Origin: Hoplostethus atlanticus
Taxonomy: Eukaryota > Chordata > Actinopteri > Trachichthyiformes > Trachichthyidae
Assembly: GCA_034670405.1 (NCBI GenBank)
Contig: JAXDDX010000013.1
Location: 317,001-381,000, forward strand
Length of the DNA stretch: 64,000 bases
Reading direction: 5' to 3'
A program made the position numbers and the translations under genes. The notes beneath the pieces are model-generated. The model was given only the letters and a program-made list of their open reading frames with translations, was not told the DNA's origin and ran no database searches. Each line of letters starts with the position of its first letter. Position 1 is the stretch's first letter. This document shows, piece by piece, positions 48,041 through 64,000 of this stretch.

Positions 48041-50138
48041 CTAGTCTTCATCAGCGGTGACGTCCACATTTGTGTACGTCTTGTAGGCCTTCCTGTTACA
48101 TTTCTGAAGCATGGCACCGAGCTGCTTTCCAGGTCCAACCTCGTAGGTGTGAGGGAAACCCTGTCCCTGGGTCCTCTCGTAGATCTCGTGCAGAGTTTGC
48201 TCCCATTTCACTGGGGACACCAGCTGCTTCGCTAGCTGTCTGCGCACGTGGCCCTCGTGCATGTAGCGCTTGCCATCCACATTGGAATACACGGCGATCT
48301 CAGGACGGCGCACCTGAATGGGAATGTGCACAAGAGAAACACAGGACATGGACTTAGGCAGTCATAAAACTTCATACCATAACTCAAGAGTTTGATAGAG
48401 AGCCGTGCATTAGCCCAAGATGCAGTAAAACAACAGACAAGCAACAGTTAACAGCAACTGTCAATGTAAAGCATGAGCATGTACTAGTAGTAGTCCTAGT
48501 AAAACACTTTATATTGCTGTTTCCCTTTATTCTGGCACCTGTAGATTTCTATACAGGCGTTCCCCATAAATAACACAAGGGATGACAGACATTATTTTAG
48601 GCAATAATCACGCTGCTGATGGATGTGATCTAGTGGAAGTACAGCCGACTGACCTCCACCTGCCGGAGGACCTCTCTGAGGGGCTCGACAGCGGACTCCA
48701 TCAGCTCCGTGTGGAAGGCCCCGCTCACTGGGAGAGGTTTGGTCCTCATGAACTGGAGACGGCGTGCGTTCTGCTGGAGGAAATCCAGCGCCTGGGGAGA
48801 GGACACAGCTCTGGTTACTGAGATGAAAGAGAAATCAGAAGGGAAGTCCAGAGCAGTCCAGAACACTAATCATTGTTAATGTGACTGAAACTGAAGAGTT
48901 CAATCTCCACTCTCTTCTACCATTCTCATTCCCCCCTACTCCAGGATGGGAAAGCCCTGTTACCACTTATATTGTTACACATGCTAGTTGATTCCCTCCT
49001 TCCTCTTACGCAGCTAACACTGGAGTCGTGGGAACAATTGAGGTGGAAGTGGTTGTATTTTGTATCAATGGTCTTGAAGATGATATTTGGGTGTAATCAA
49101 TATGTCACCCATGAAAGATAATGCTCCATACCTGTTGGTGACCTGCCATAACCCTGCCGTCAGGGAACAGGTAGTTGGCCACAGAGCAGACTGGCTCCTG
49201 GATCCCTAGGCTCTTGCAGTGATCTTTAGCCTGCAGACACGCATATTTGTAGTGGGCCTGGGGTCGACCGATGACTGACAGCATCCCGCTGGGAATCAGC
49301 TCTGATGCCTTCTGCATGGCCTCGGCTCGCACCTTCACCACATACAAGGCTACAGGACGTGGGTGGGGTAAATGGGGCATACCAACCAACATGTCCATCA
49401 CGTGCATTCGAAGGTGATTTATAGACGATGCTTTGAAATGAGCAAAAGCTTTGCCATGCATCAGATAGGATATATGTTTATGCTTACCTTCTGCGAAGTC
49501 CATGGCACCAGAGAAGACCATGGCAGAAAACTCTCCAACGCTGAATCCTGCGGTGGCAACACACGTCTCAATGGCCTGGGGACAGATGCATGCAGGATTA
49601 CATTCAAAGAATGTACCAAAAAACAAAATGGATAAAGATAGACTCAGAGTAACTCAGTAAAGTAACGTCAACCTATCACGTTACTGTTAAAGGGGCGGTA
49701 TCCAACACCTACCTTGGGGTTTTCGTGGTTCAGTCTCTCCACCGCTGCCAGTGAAGTGACAAACACGGCGGGTTGACAGTGAACGGTCTTCGTTAGCTCT
49801 ACCTCGGGCCCGTTCAGACACAGGGACAGCAGGTCGTACCCGAGTATTTTCTGGGCGACCGAGAACATTTCTTTGACGTTCCCGTATTTCAAAAGTCCGC
49901 GCCCCATGCCCACAAACTGGCTGCCCTGCCCGGGGAAGAGGAACACCGAGCAGTCGGTCGGGTTTCTTTTGGCTTTCCGCTCCTCCACAGTCGGCTCGCT
50001 GTCCGGGAGAGGAGCCGTGGATTCGGCCGGGGGTCGAGTCCCATCCTGGGAGCCGGGCTGGTTGGTCGACAGTCTTCTGCACAGAGAGACGAGCGACCTG
50101 ACCTCCCCTCTGGAGGCTGTTCTCAACGACGCTAACAT
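48041..50138 (-). CDS. mcat: Mitochondrial malonyl-CoA:acyl carrier protein transacylase
   Basis: Exons (minus): 50138-49713, 49575-49488, 49349-49132, 48791-48654, 48313-48041. They join into 380 codons plus stop (human 390). The first about 50 residues are rich in Ser, Arg and Thr and start MLASLRTASRGEVRSLVSLC, a plausible mitochondrial presequence. The FabD fold follows: FLFPGQGSQFVGMG (oxyanion loop), ATAGFSVGEFSAMVF with the nucleophile Ser in GFSVG, YVVKVRAEAMQ with the malonyl-binding Arg, LPVSGAFHTELM with the catalytic His, and YEVGPGKQLGAML. Known role: loads malonyl groups onto mitochondrial ACP for type II fatty-acid synthesis, which supplies octanoate for lipoate. All catalytic positions are present and the frame is intact. 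It lies head-to-tail with def6 (590 bp apart). Confidence 0.96.
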
Positions 50139-50322
50139 ATCACTCCGGATATTACACCGACAAATTCTCTACACTGTCCAAGCCTCGGGCCTTCTGAGGG
50201 TGTCTTCACGAATAAAGACAGACACATATTCTGTCTGGGTACATTATAACTTCTGTCCTTCTGAAAACATCTATTTTGACTCTAAGAAACTCACTCTGTC
50301 CTCGGCATTACAGCTTACGGAC

Positions 50323-50370
50323 GGCGCCATATTGTTTGATGACGTAGATTGTATTTTATCTTACTTCCGG
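50323..50370 (-). promoter_or_regulatory. mcat: mcat core promoter with YY1, CRE-like and ETS motifs
   Basis: On minus, AATATGGCGCC (50333-50323) fits the YY1 consensus. On plus, TGACGTA (50340-50346) is CRE-like and ACTTCCGG (50363-50370) is an ETS/NRF-2 core. They sit 185-232 bp upstream of the mcat start codon. YY1 plus ETS/NRF-2 sites are typical of TATA-less nuclear genes for mitochondrial proteins. Confidence 0.5.
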
Positions 50371-50629
50371 TATACTTCCGCTCTTACCTGGAGCGCCACC
50401 CCGGGCTCAGAATAGATAGAAAAAGAATAGTAATCACACAGACAATCCATATCATGGATCACATCATGAACCATATATTAATCAGCCATACATTTTATTG
50501 TACAAAATTGTAAATCTCAGTTGATCTGGTGTTGTCACTAAATCACACATCACATTGTACTCCTCATCATACTTTCCATCTTAGTGTGCATCTCAGAAAT
50601 GGAATATAAATAAAAGCGTTTGCACAGTT

Positions 50630-50635
50630 TTTATT
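50630..50635 (-). promoter_or_regulatory. def6: def6 polyadenylation signal candidate
   Basis: AATAAA on minus, 94 nt beyond the def6 stop codon. A second AATAAA lies at 50499-50494. Either would end def6 before the mcat promoter. Confidence 0.5.
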
Positions 50636-50728
50636 TTTTTTAAAGTATTGCAACTAACTTTCCTCATTCCACTCTCACCATCATAGGTTCTGGATTGGGT
50701 GGTGGCTTTAGACAACTGAAGAATTTTT

Positions 50729-56854
<6,126 letters not shown>

Positions 56855-59784
56855 TTTTGGAGAGACCTCGTTGTGTGCAAAACAACTACATTTCCAAGCG
56901 CACTGCAGCGGCTTTAACGCGGCGACCGGCGACTGGGCGAGAAAAGCCAAATAAATATGGGGCAGAGCAACACTCTCCAAAGGGTAGGCAGATGTAGGGC
57001 ACACTTAAAGAGGCGGGGAGTACAGATACAAGCCTGAAGTCACATAACTTCCCCTTGAAAAATACAAAATTGGTTACTATAAATACATTTTCTTCGTAAC
57101 AACATTTATCGGTATTTCCTAATTCTATTTCGGCCACTAAAATAGGCGAAATGCAGCAATTGCATTATCGACTTCCTCTCTTCTTAAACGACCTCTATAA
57201 AACATACAAGCCCAGAACACGATTATTTCTGAATTGCTCAAGGTGTTGCTTAACCAAATTATAATGATGATCCGTGTTGTCACATTCAAAGCAAGCATAA
57301 CACACCCATTGGTGTTACAGTGTGCCCAAAGCCGATATCACACAGCGCTTGCCAAAGTGTGACCGCAGGTTAGATGAAGTGGCACATCAAAATTAGGCTA
57401 TGTATTTAGAATTTACTTATATGTTGTTGAGAAATGATATGGTGCTAAAAGATTTCCAGAAGGACTGATGAACATTGATCAACATGAAATTGGATAGTGT
57501 CCAATAGTGTCCTCACCCCATAAGCCTTCCCTGGTTGTTGTAGCCTGCAGAGCTGCTAGGGGTTTATCATTTGACCTGACATCACCCCTCTGAAGCCATT
57601 TTGCATCCCTCCTAGTGAGCATCCAGTTTAACTCAGTAGGGGTCATAATTAGTGCACATTAAAGCAACCCATAGGAATCAAAATGAAGAATTGCAACCAA
57701 ATATGCAATGAAGTCAAAGTCATGGCTAAAGCTTGATTACACTCAGTGTAGTGACAAAATAGTTTTCAGATGTCTTATGAGTGTAATGCACCTTGTAATT
57801 ATTAAGGTTTCCCTGACCAAGGTGTTGGTGAATGTCTTTCAGAGAGGATCTTTGTGTGGCGGTGGGGGTGTAGCAACCCCAGGCAAAATGGGCCAAATAA
57901 GGACAATGTAATCAGACCAAGCCTTGTTAGTACATAATGTAGGCTAATCAATACCATAGTTAGGTCATGCGAATGGCCTGTGGCCTGATGCCTCTCTCCA
58001 CTTGGATGTATTTAGGTTTTACGGTAACTCTTTCTTGAATGACAGTATGAAATGTGTTACACAGTAATTAATCCAAATAGATTTAGCAATGTGACCAAGT
58101 GATATTGCTCATACTTTTCTGGTTGATAAAGTAATCAATACTAGGTTAGTTTTGTGTGTGGGCTGTTGTGTTTCATGATACCCGGTGTCGAGTTCCTCTC
58201 TGTAGTCTTCCTTCAAGGGCAGATCTAATCACCCTCGTCCCAGGTGGCTGAAATGAGATGTCATTCAGTTACCCATAATTCAAGATCGTCCTGGCCAGAG
58301 GTCTCAGTGGGAACCGACCGCTCCTGCTGCAGAGAATTTACCACTTTGGCACACTTCCAGTACGGCCTTTGCCATAAAATAAAGGCTTCTACGGTCTTTA
58401 AAATGCAGACGGGTGGACATGCCATCTGTCAGCAGAGGGGATACATTTGCTGCTTTTTCTTTTACAACCTAACGAGGAAACACGCATTAAAACGTGCTCC
58501 CAAAAGGGACATTTTTTAGGTCATCAAATATTTGAGTGTGCTTAAATAAGACCACCAGGACTTCAACGATTCACATTATCAAGCAACGAGATGTTTATTG
58601 GAGAACATTATATATAGAAATGCCTTCACCGTCGCTATTTGTTTGAGAGTTTACACACTAGACTACATCAACAATGCATCACAAGAATGCTGCTTCATAT
58701 TTTATGTTTTAAGGGCAGAGAACCAGCAGACCTTGAAATTCCCATTCCCGGTGCCTATTCAATATCACTTTATATAATGAGGCAAAGATTTTCTGTTTAC
58801 TGTGACCAGATATTGTCGACAGTTTTGGCCATGCTTGTCCCCACTGATTGTTAATTATTAGAATAGATTATACGTTATTGTATGTGGCATATATAATACA
58901 AGCACAACACAATTACAAGAGCAATAAAAATGCCTGATCCTTAATAGGAAAGACGAGATGCATGATGATGTGGCTGGGAAGTAGAGTGAAGGACAAAGGA
59001 AAATCAGCTCCTCTGTCAACTCATTGTGCAAAGGGAACAATATCAAAATAACAGAATAGGAAGTTCACATTAGAAAGGAAAGCACTTTCACAGTCATCGT
59101 AAGATCAAATTTAGTTTGATGTAGAGAAAGAGCAAACAAAGCAACTTTTTATCGCCCTGCAAACAAAAAGGAAATGAGACAATTTTGATCTAAAGGCTGC
59201 TACTCATTGTTTCATGCTTGTATTGGTGTGCAAAACATCAGTGTCATGCATCTGAGCATTGGAGTGTCATATTAAGTGATGCCAGCTAATACTACACTGT
59301 GCATCAGACTGTAGACTATAAACAAAAGGACGCCTGGATATAACAATTCTGATGTCGTAATAATCTTATCAAATCTCTCACTAAACCAACTCAACACAGT
59401 AAACATAATTACAGCTTTTCAGATGTATAAATGACACAACAAGAACAATGTAGCCTAAGGCACAAATGTCACAGCACTATATTATTACATTATTTTCTTA
59501 AAACACTTTAATAGCACACAGTGTAATGTATTTAGCACAAAAACTAAATGGATGTGGAGAGAATCATGTGTTGAGCACAGCCAACCTCAATCTTGGGTGG
59601 CGGTGCTCTGTCCTCAGTCAACTCTGAAGAACAAAATCGCTGTTCCTGAAACTGAAGAATCCAAGGGGCAAATTATTTATATTATACTGTCCAAGGAAGA
59701 GGTTAAGGGCATTGTTCAGTCCAAATCCTAACAATTTATAAATTAGTTGATCCCTGGTGGGTCGTCTAATTTTTAAACTGATCA
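56855..59784. other. Intergenic stretch between def6 and the tetraspanin
   Basis: It must hold the def6 5' UTR and promoter at its left end and the tetraspanin 3' UTR at its right end. No open frame with splice context or homology is visible on either strand, and no clear repeat family. Confidence 0.5.
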
Positions 59785-60873
59785 TTAATGTGCCACTACA
59801 GGTCGATGTAGTCTTGGTGCCAGTCTGTTGGCCAGCAGGCAAGCCAGGGCAATGCCCCCTATCTGGGTGAAGGCTAATCCCAACACGGTGGCAGCAATGT
59901 GGAAGACGTTGTCATTGACGAAACTGAACACTTTCCGGAAGCAGCCGTGTGGATGGATCCCTGCGGCTGCAACTCCTTCACTGTGATCTGATGGTAGGGG
60001 TCGGTTCCTGCAGCCCTTGCGCCTCACACAGCAGCTGTCTGGCAGTGATACCGAGGTGCCGTTCCCCATGGGTGAGAAGGCTTCATTTTGGATGGCCCAG
60101 TCAGAGGCGAGCCAGTCGCGCCAACCCTCAGCTCCACAACACTCCAGGGCCCTCTGCAGACTGTCTAGAGCATCAGCCCGGCCCTCATCTTCTGCGTAGC
60201 CCGCCACCGCCCGCTGCAACCCGCTGCGGAAACCTCCAGCAATGTCTTCACGATAGAAGAGGCCAGAGAGTCCAGCAGCCAAACTGGCTATGAGTGCAGC
60301 CAGTTGAAAGAAACCATAAGCCCTCAACACACAGGGCAGGTTGGCCGCCACCCCCAGGCAACCCAGGAAGCCCCAGGTGGTGACAGCTGCCCCTGTCGTC
60401 AGGAGAATGAGCGGGGCGTTGGGATAGCGATTGGCGGACAACAGCATGTAGTCTACCAGCGAGGCTTGTGCCCACACACCCAGGGTGAAGATGGCCAAGC
60501 CAGCCGCCCAGAAGAGGCAGCTGAAGGCCAGGAGACCCAGGCGCAGGAGGTGCATGACGCCCACAGCGCGGCAGCAGGGTGGGGCGGCGCCCGCAGGTGG
60601 GAGAGCAGGGGGCGCCAGCGAGGCCTCTGAGCACACGGACAAGGATAGGTGTCGTTGCTGCTGCTGGAGATGCTCCTGCTGCTCTTGGTAGGGTGAGAGG
60701 AGGTACCCGGAGATGGCGGAGGGTCGACGAGGAAGAGGAGGGGGAGTGAGGAGGTCAAGACCCCTCGGAGAAGACAGTCTTCGTGCCGCTAGCTGCTCGC
60801 GTTCCCAGTCCAGAGCTCTCCTGCTGGGACTCGGCCGAGGTGACAAGGAGTCGTAAGACAGTGCAGAGCTCAT
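59785..60873 (-). CDS. Intronless tetraspanin, TSPAN6/7-like, with long N-terminal tail
   Basis: A single exon encodes 362 residues from an ATG in good context (CACCATGAG at 60873). Four hydrophobic segments lie at about residues 108-130, 153-173, 183-206 and 324-348. The large extracellular loop (about 207-322) holds the diagnostic ECCGAEGW, DSCCVRRKGC and a later HGCF cysteine, plus one NGT glycosylation site. NAPLILLTTGAAVTTWGFLGC and the loop pattern are closest in memory to TSPAN7/TSPAN6. Unlike typical tetraspanins, whose N-tail is about 10-20 residues, this one has about 107 residues rich in Ser, Pro, Arg and Gln (SPRPSPSRR, LLTPPPLPRRPS, a Gln run). The frame stays open upstream of the ATG, and a pyrimidine-poor TTGCAG at 60946-60951 could be an acceptor, so an upstream exon is possible. 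Partner and role are unknown. Confidence 0.85.
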   Translation of the reverse strand: MSSALSYDSLSPRPSPSRRALDWEREQLAARRLSSPRGLDLLTPPPLPRRPSAISGYLLSPYQEQQEHLQQQQRHLSLSVCSEASLAPPALPPAGAAPPCCRAVGVMHLLRLGLLAFSCLFWAAGLAIFTLGVWAQASLVDYMLLSANRYPNAPLILLTTGAAVTTWGFLGCLGVAANLPCVLRAYGFFQLAALIASLAAGLSGLFYREDIAGGFRSGLQRAVAGYAEDEGRADALDSLQRALECCGAEGWRDWLASDWAIQNEAFSPMGNGTSVSLPDSCCVRRKGCRNRPLPSDHSEGVAAAGIHPHGCFRKVFSFVNDNVFHIAATVLGLAFTQIGGIALACLLANRLAPRLHRPVVAH

Positions 60874-60954
60874 GGTGCTGACTCTGGCTTTATCTCCTTC
60901 CCTCTCTCTCTCTTTCTCTATCAACTCCCTCTCTCGCTTGTTCTCCTGCAACAC

Positions 60955-63459
60955 ACAATTACGCCTCCCAATTTTTTATGACTGGTTATTAATCCGCCAC
61001 CAACACCCCAACGCCGACTGGACTGTAAATCACGCTGATGGGTGTCGCGTTGTGCTGTTATCTGCATCCGCAGCCCCCTTGTTTCCACCTTATTTATCTT
61101 TTTATTTTGGGCGTTCCTTCCACCTGCATGGTCTCCAATACTCCGAATTCCTATGTTGATAGTCACATCCCTACACTTGCTTGCTTGCTGCCGGTCCTCG
61201 CTGTGGTCAAGCCAAGAGGTGTTTGCGGTGGGACGGACTCAGAATCCACCCATGCACCCCCCTCTCCCGGTGTGGAGGAGGCACTCATCGTGGCTATGGT
61301 CCATTTGTGGAATCAATGAGCCGGCAAAAGAAAATGTCCCAGTGTCTATACAATATATGTGATTTTTTAAAAACATTTTCTTTCCACTTCCCCAAGCTTA
61401 ACCTTTATGACGCGTAGACAGATAAAAAGAAAAAAAGTCATATTTTTGTTCAGATTATGTTGTTTTGTGGATCAGTATCAGTCAAGGACATGCCAGAGGT
61501 TTAGAAATGTTCAGTTTGATGGGAACCCAAAAGAGAAAGTTATCTTCTGTGCGTTGTGTATTTCAAAGTAAAACTTCCTTTTAAACTTTCATTAATACAG
61601 AAAATTACATGCAAAAAGGAATAATATAGTGCTATATATATATATTATGGTCTAATATGTATAATAATATAATAATAATATAGTAATATATTAATCTAAA
61701 ATCAGGACTACACACTAATTGTAAACTACAGATTGTAAAGTTCTATCTCCTCGGTGTTAATGCTTTTATTTTAATGGCAACATTTTGAAAACATTGACAG
61801 ACACACACATGCTCGCATTGATCTTTTTGTGAAGCATTTTATGAAAAGGGCAAACTGTTGGGTTGATAGGCAATTTGGAAAGTCAATTAAGATTATGGGT
61901 AATGGTCAAACTCATTTAATCATTAGATGAAGCAAAGATCCTATTCAGTGTTGTATTTTCATCGATGTCAACACAGGCAACAACTTCCCATTTACAAATG
62001 TATTTTTGTGTTGTATGTCTGCAAGTTTTATTTTTGTGATGAGGCAGTCTCTATCCATCAAGAGGTTTTTAATCTCAGCGGGACTTGGCTGGAATCAAGA
62101 GTGGAATCTTATACACTTTTCATATCCTCTTTTCACTTTATCCTGACCCAATTATTTTGAATTACCTCATTCTAATGGTTGAAAACAGATTTATAATGCA
62201 CACCGCATGCTAAAAAAAGACAATCAATTTCAACTGAAAAAATTACCCTCAGGGTCACTGTAATTGCAGGTCCCTTGCTAAATGCTACATCCATCTTCTT
62301 CCTGGTCGTTCCTTCTTTGCACCTGCCTCCCTCCCATCAACCCCCACCCAATCTGGGCTAATTAAAGCCTCTTGGTTAATTAAACTCAGTAGCAGAACTC
62401 ATTTTGAAAGGACAACCATAATGGTGACAACAAGACAGAGAGGGGGATTCCTCTGCAGACGAGCTGGGGAAAAGAAAGGCTCGACAGAACAGCAAAAGAC
62501 TTTCCAATCTGTAGAAATTCCTCGTTTGGGGAACAGAAACTGGCTTTCTGGTTTTAAAATGACAAATGAGAAGTGATTGATCACAAGTTTCTCAAATGTT
62601 TGCCATCTTTTACAGGCTAATTACAGCACCTCGTCCTCCAGTATATAAAGATGACAATAGTGAGCAGGATGAGGAAAGAGGATCTTTAGATAGATAGATA
62701 GTTTATTGATCCCTGGGGGGAAATTCTTACTACAGACGGATGGAAATTTGCAGTAGAGGAAATGAGGTTATGATGTTTATAATTAATGTTTGGTCTATAA
62801 ACAGCTCACCGAGTCATTGAGTTTTATGTTCCTTCTGGACAGAATAGGAGGAAAACCATCAGCAGACACATGCGACTTAAGGTTTCAACCATACCGCCAC
62901 TGTAGCTCCTTGAAAATACCGTTTTAATAGTGTACAATGTACACATGGTGTTATAGCAGCTCTGAGAAGGAAACAGCCAGTTAGAGTAAAAAGACTGTTT
63001 AATGTGCAATAACATTCTTCTGTGACTTGCTTTCAAGAAAAAGTACATTATTTGTTGAACATGATTTAAGCATTTTATGCAGGTTTCCCATTTTCAAACT
63101 TCAAGCAGAGACAAGGGACAAACTATAAAGGTGCATTTACACAACACTAAAGCTTTCAGTCAAAATGATTTGAGATGTGAAAAGTCAAGTCATCACTGGA
63201 GAAACAGTAACTGTCCTTACAGGGTAACATGACGGCATGTGACTACAGTGCTATCATACTAAAATGCTGTTGTGGACCTGCTACTGTAGACGGGTATTTC
63301 TGGTATTGTATACTAGTATATGAGTTCTTGAGCGGTAAACAATGTTCCAATTTTAAGGTTTCTATTCATCAAGCAGTTTAACATGGAGATTTAAGTTGCC
63401 TTCAACAATACACATTATTTTTCTCAATTCCACACATTGAGTTTCTAATGCGTATGCAG
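60955..63459. other. Intergenic stretch between tetraspanin and zinc-finger gene
   Basis: No supported coding exon. It contains the tetraspanin upstream region, an AT-rich patch near 61620-61700, a LINE-tail-like fragment at 62680-62745 and, at the right, the probable 3' UTR of the zinc-finger gene. Confidence 0.45.
62680..62745 (-). mobile_element. LINE 3'-tail-like fragment with ATCT repeats
   Basis: On minus, GAATTTCCCCCCAGGGATCA runs into ATAAACTATCTATCTATCTA, the classic end of a teleost non-LTR element with a tetranucleotide tail. Only the tail is present. Confidence 0.55.
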
Positions 63460-64000
63460 TTAATCGGTTTGTTCAGGCATTGAGTCCAGAGACTGGGCTG
63501 CTGCTCCCTCCTCCGTGTGTGTCTCCATGTGTTTCTTCAGCTTGGTTTTGGAAGTGAAAGTTTTCATACACAGCTCACAGTGTGGCTTCAGTAGCTTAAT
63601 GCCTGAATGGCTGCGCTTGTGTCGCGCCAGCTCTGAGGAGCTCTTGAATTTGAGCTCGCACATGGGGCAGGGATAGGGTCTTTCCCCTGTGTGAATACGT
63701 TGATGCAGATGAGCCTCGCTGAGGGTGAGGAATGTCTTCTCACAGTGGCTACAAGGGAACGGCCTTTCACCTGTGTGAATGAGATTGTGTCTGGTCAGCG
63801 CATACGGTTTGGTGAAGCCTTTCCCGCAGTAGGTGCATGGGTATGGGCGGACGCCGGTGTGGGAGAATATATGCTCTTGCTGGGTTTTTTTGCTCTTGAA
63901 GTGCTTGTTGCACTGAGTGCAAGAATAGGGCTTGTCGTCCACGTGGGACCTGTGGTGCTTTGAAAGCTCTCCCTGGGAGAGAAAGCTCTTGCCACACTGG
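63460..64000 (-). CDS. C2H2 zinc-finger protein, C-terminal part (cut by window edge)
   Basis: The frame is open from the right edge to a TAA at 63462-63460, about 180 residues. It holds one partial and five full C2H2 fingers: CGKSF(partial), CTQCNKHF, CTYCGKGF, CSHCEKTF, CPMCELKF and CELCMKTF, each with the two-His ending; several are joined by TGERP/TGVRP-type linkers. The last linker (SGIKLLKPH) is longer and atypical. The C-terminus after the last finger is short and acidic (EEGAAAQSLDSMPEQTD). DNA binding is expected. The subfamily and symbol cannot be fixed because the N-terminus is missing; no KRAB or BTB part is visible. Confidence 0.9.
   Translation of the reverse strand, partial: QCGKSFLSQGELSKHHRSHVDDKPYSCTQCNKHFKSKKTQQEHIFSHTGVRPYPCTYCGKGFTKPYALTRHNLIHTGERPFPCSHCEKTFLTLSEAHLHQRIHTGERPYPCPMCELKFKSSSELARHKRSHSGIKLLKPHCELCMKTFTSKTKLKKHMETHTEEGAAAQSLDSMPEQTD

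Noticed and set aside
49873..50415. 180-residue plus-strand frame over the mcat first exon
   Set aside because: It is antisense to a well-supported coding exon and promoter, with no recognisable domain.
60248..60758. Alternative frames over the tetraspanin gene
   Set aside because: GC-rich shadow frames; only the frame at 59785-60873 shows transmembrane and cysteine signatures.

Overview
The window reads as nuclear DNA of a teleost fish. Genes are split by short GT-AG introns, long (CA)n and (GA)n tracts are frequent, teleost-type DNA-transposon and LINE debris is present, and the encoded proteins match vertebrate families over their full length. No bacterial, viral or CRISPR features were found. 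One degenerate repeat near 29.8 kb recalls elements common in salmonid and pike genomes, but this is too weak to fix a lineage.

Layout, left to right: ikbip (minus; exons to 2798, plus an alternative terminal exon running off the left edge); arfgap3 (minus, 16 coding exons, 6099-11216); pacsin2 (minus, 10 coding exons, 13581-25068, with candidate non-coding first exons near 28.9 and 33.6 kb); ttll1 (minus, 9 coding exons, 36966-43660, with three intron-containing tRNA-Tyr genes inside its last intron); bik (plus, 46269-47317); mcat (minus, 48041-50138); def6 (minus, 12 coding exons, 50729-56854); an intronless tetraspanin (minus, 59785-60873); and the 3' end of a C2H2 zinc-finger gene (minus, 63460 to the right edge). 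For arfgap3, pacsin2, bik, mcat and def6 the proposed exons join into one open frame close in length to the human protein as I recall it. ttll1 closes only if one extra base is ignored.

The block arfgap3-pacsin2-ttll1-bik-mcat keeps the order and orientations (-,-,-,+,-) of human 22q13.2. Right of mcat, TSPO and TTLL12 would be expected from human order; instead there is def6, whose human copy lies on 6p21 with PACSIN1 and SCUBE3, paralogues of 22q13 genes. This suggests a def6 copy kept on the pacsin2-side paralogon. The genes do not form a pathway: arfgap3 and pacsin2 act in membrane traffic, ttll1 in tubulin glutamylation, bik in apoptosis, mcat in mitochondrial fatty-acid synthesis and def6 in Rho-GTPase signalling.

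Most notable observations: a one-base insertion that breaks ttll1 in exon 4; the nested tRNA-Tyr cluster with duplicated flanks; a near-consensus RFX X-box and two CTCF-like sites around the ttll1/bik divergent promoter; a 15-bp coding minisatellite in def6; an intronless tetraspanin with a tail of about 107 residues; a near-perfect 34-bp-arm hairpin in the pacsin2 5' region; and a duplicated splice donor in pacsin2. I did not find a clearly new multi-gene system.
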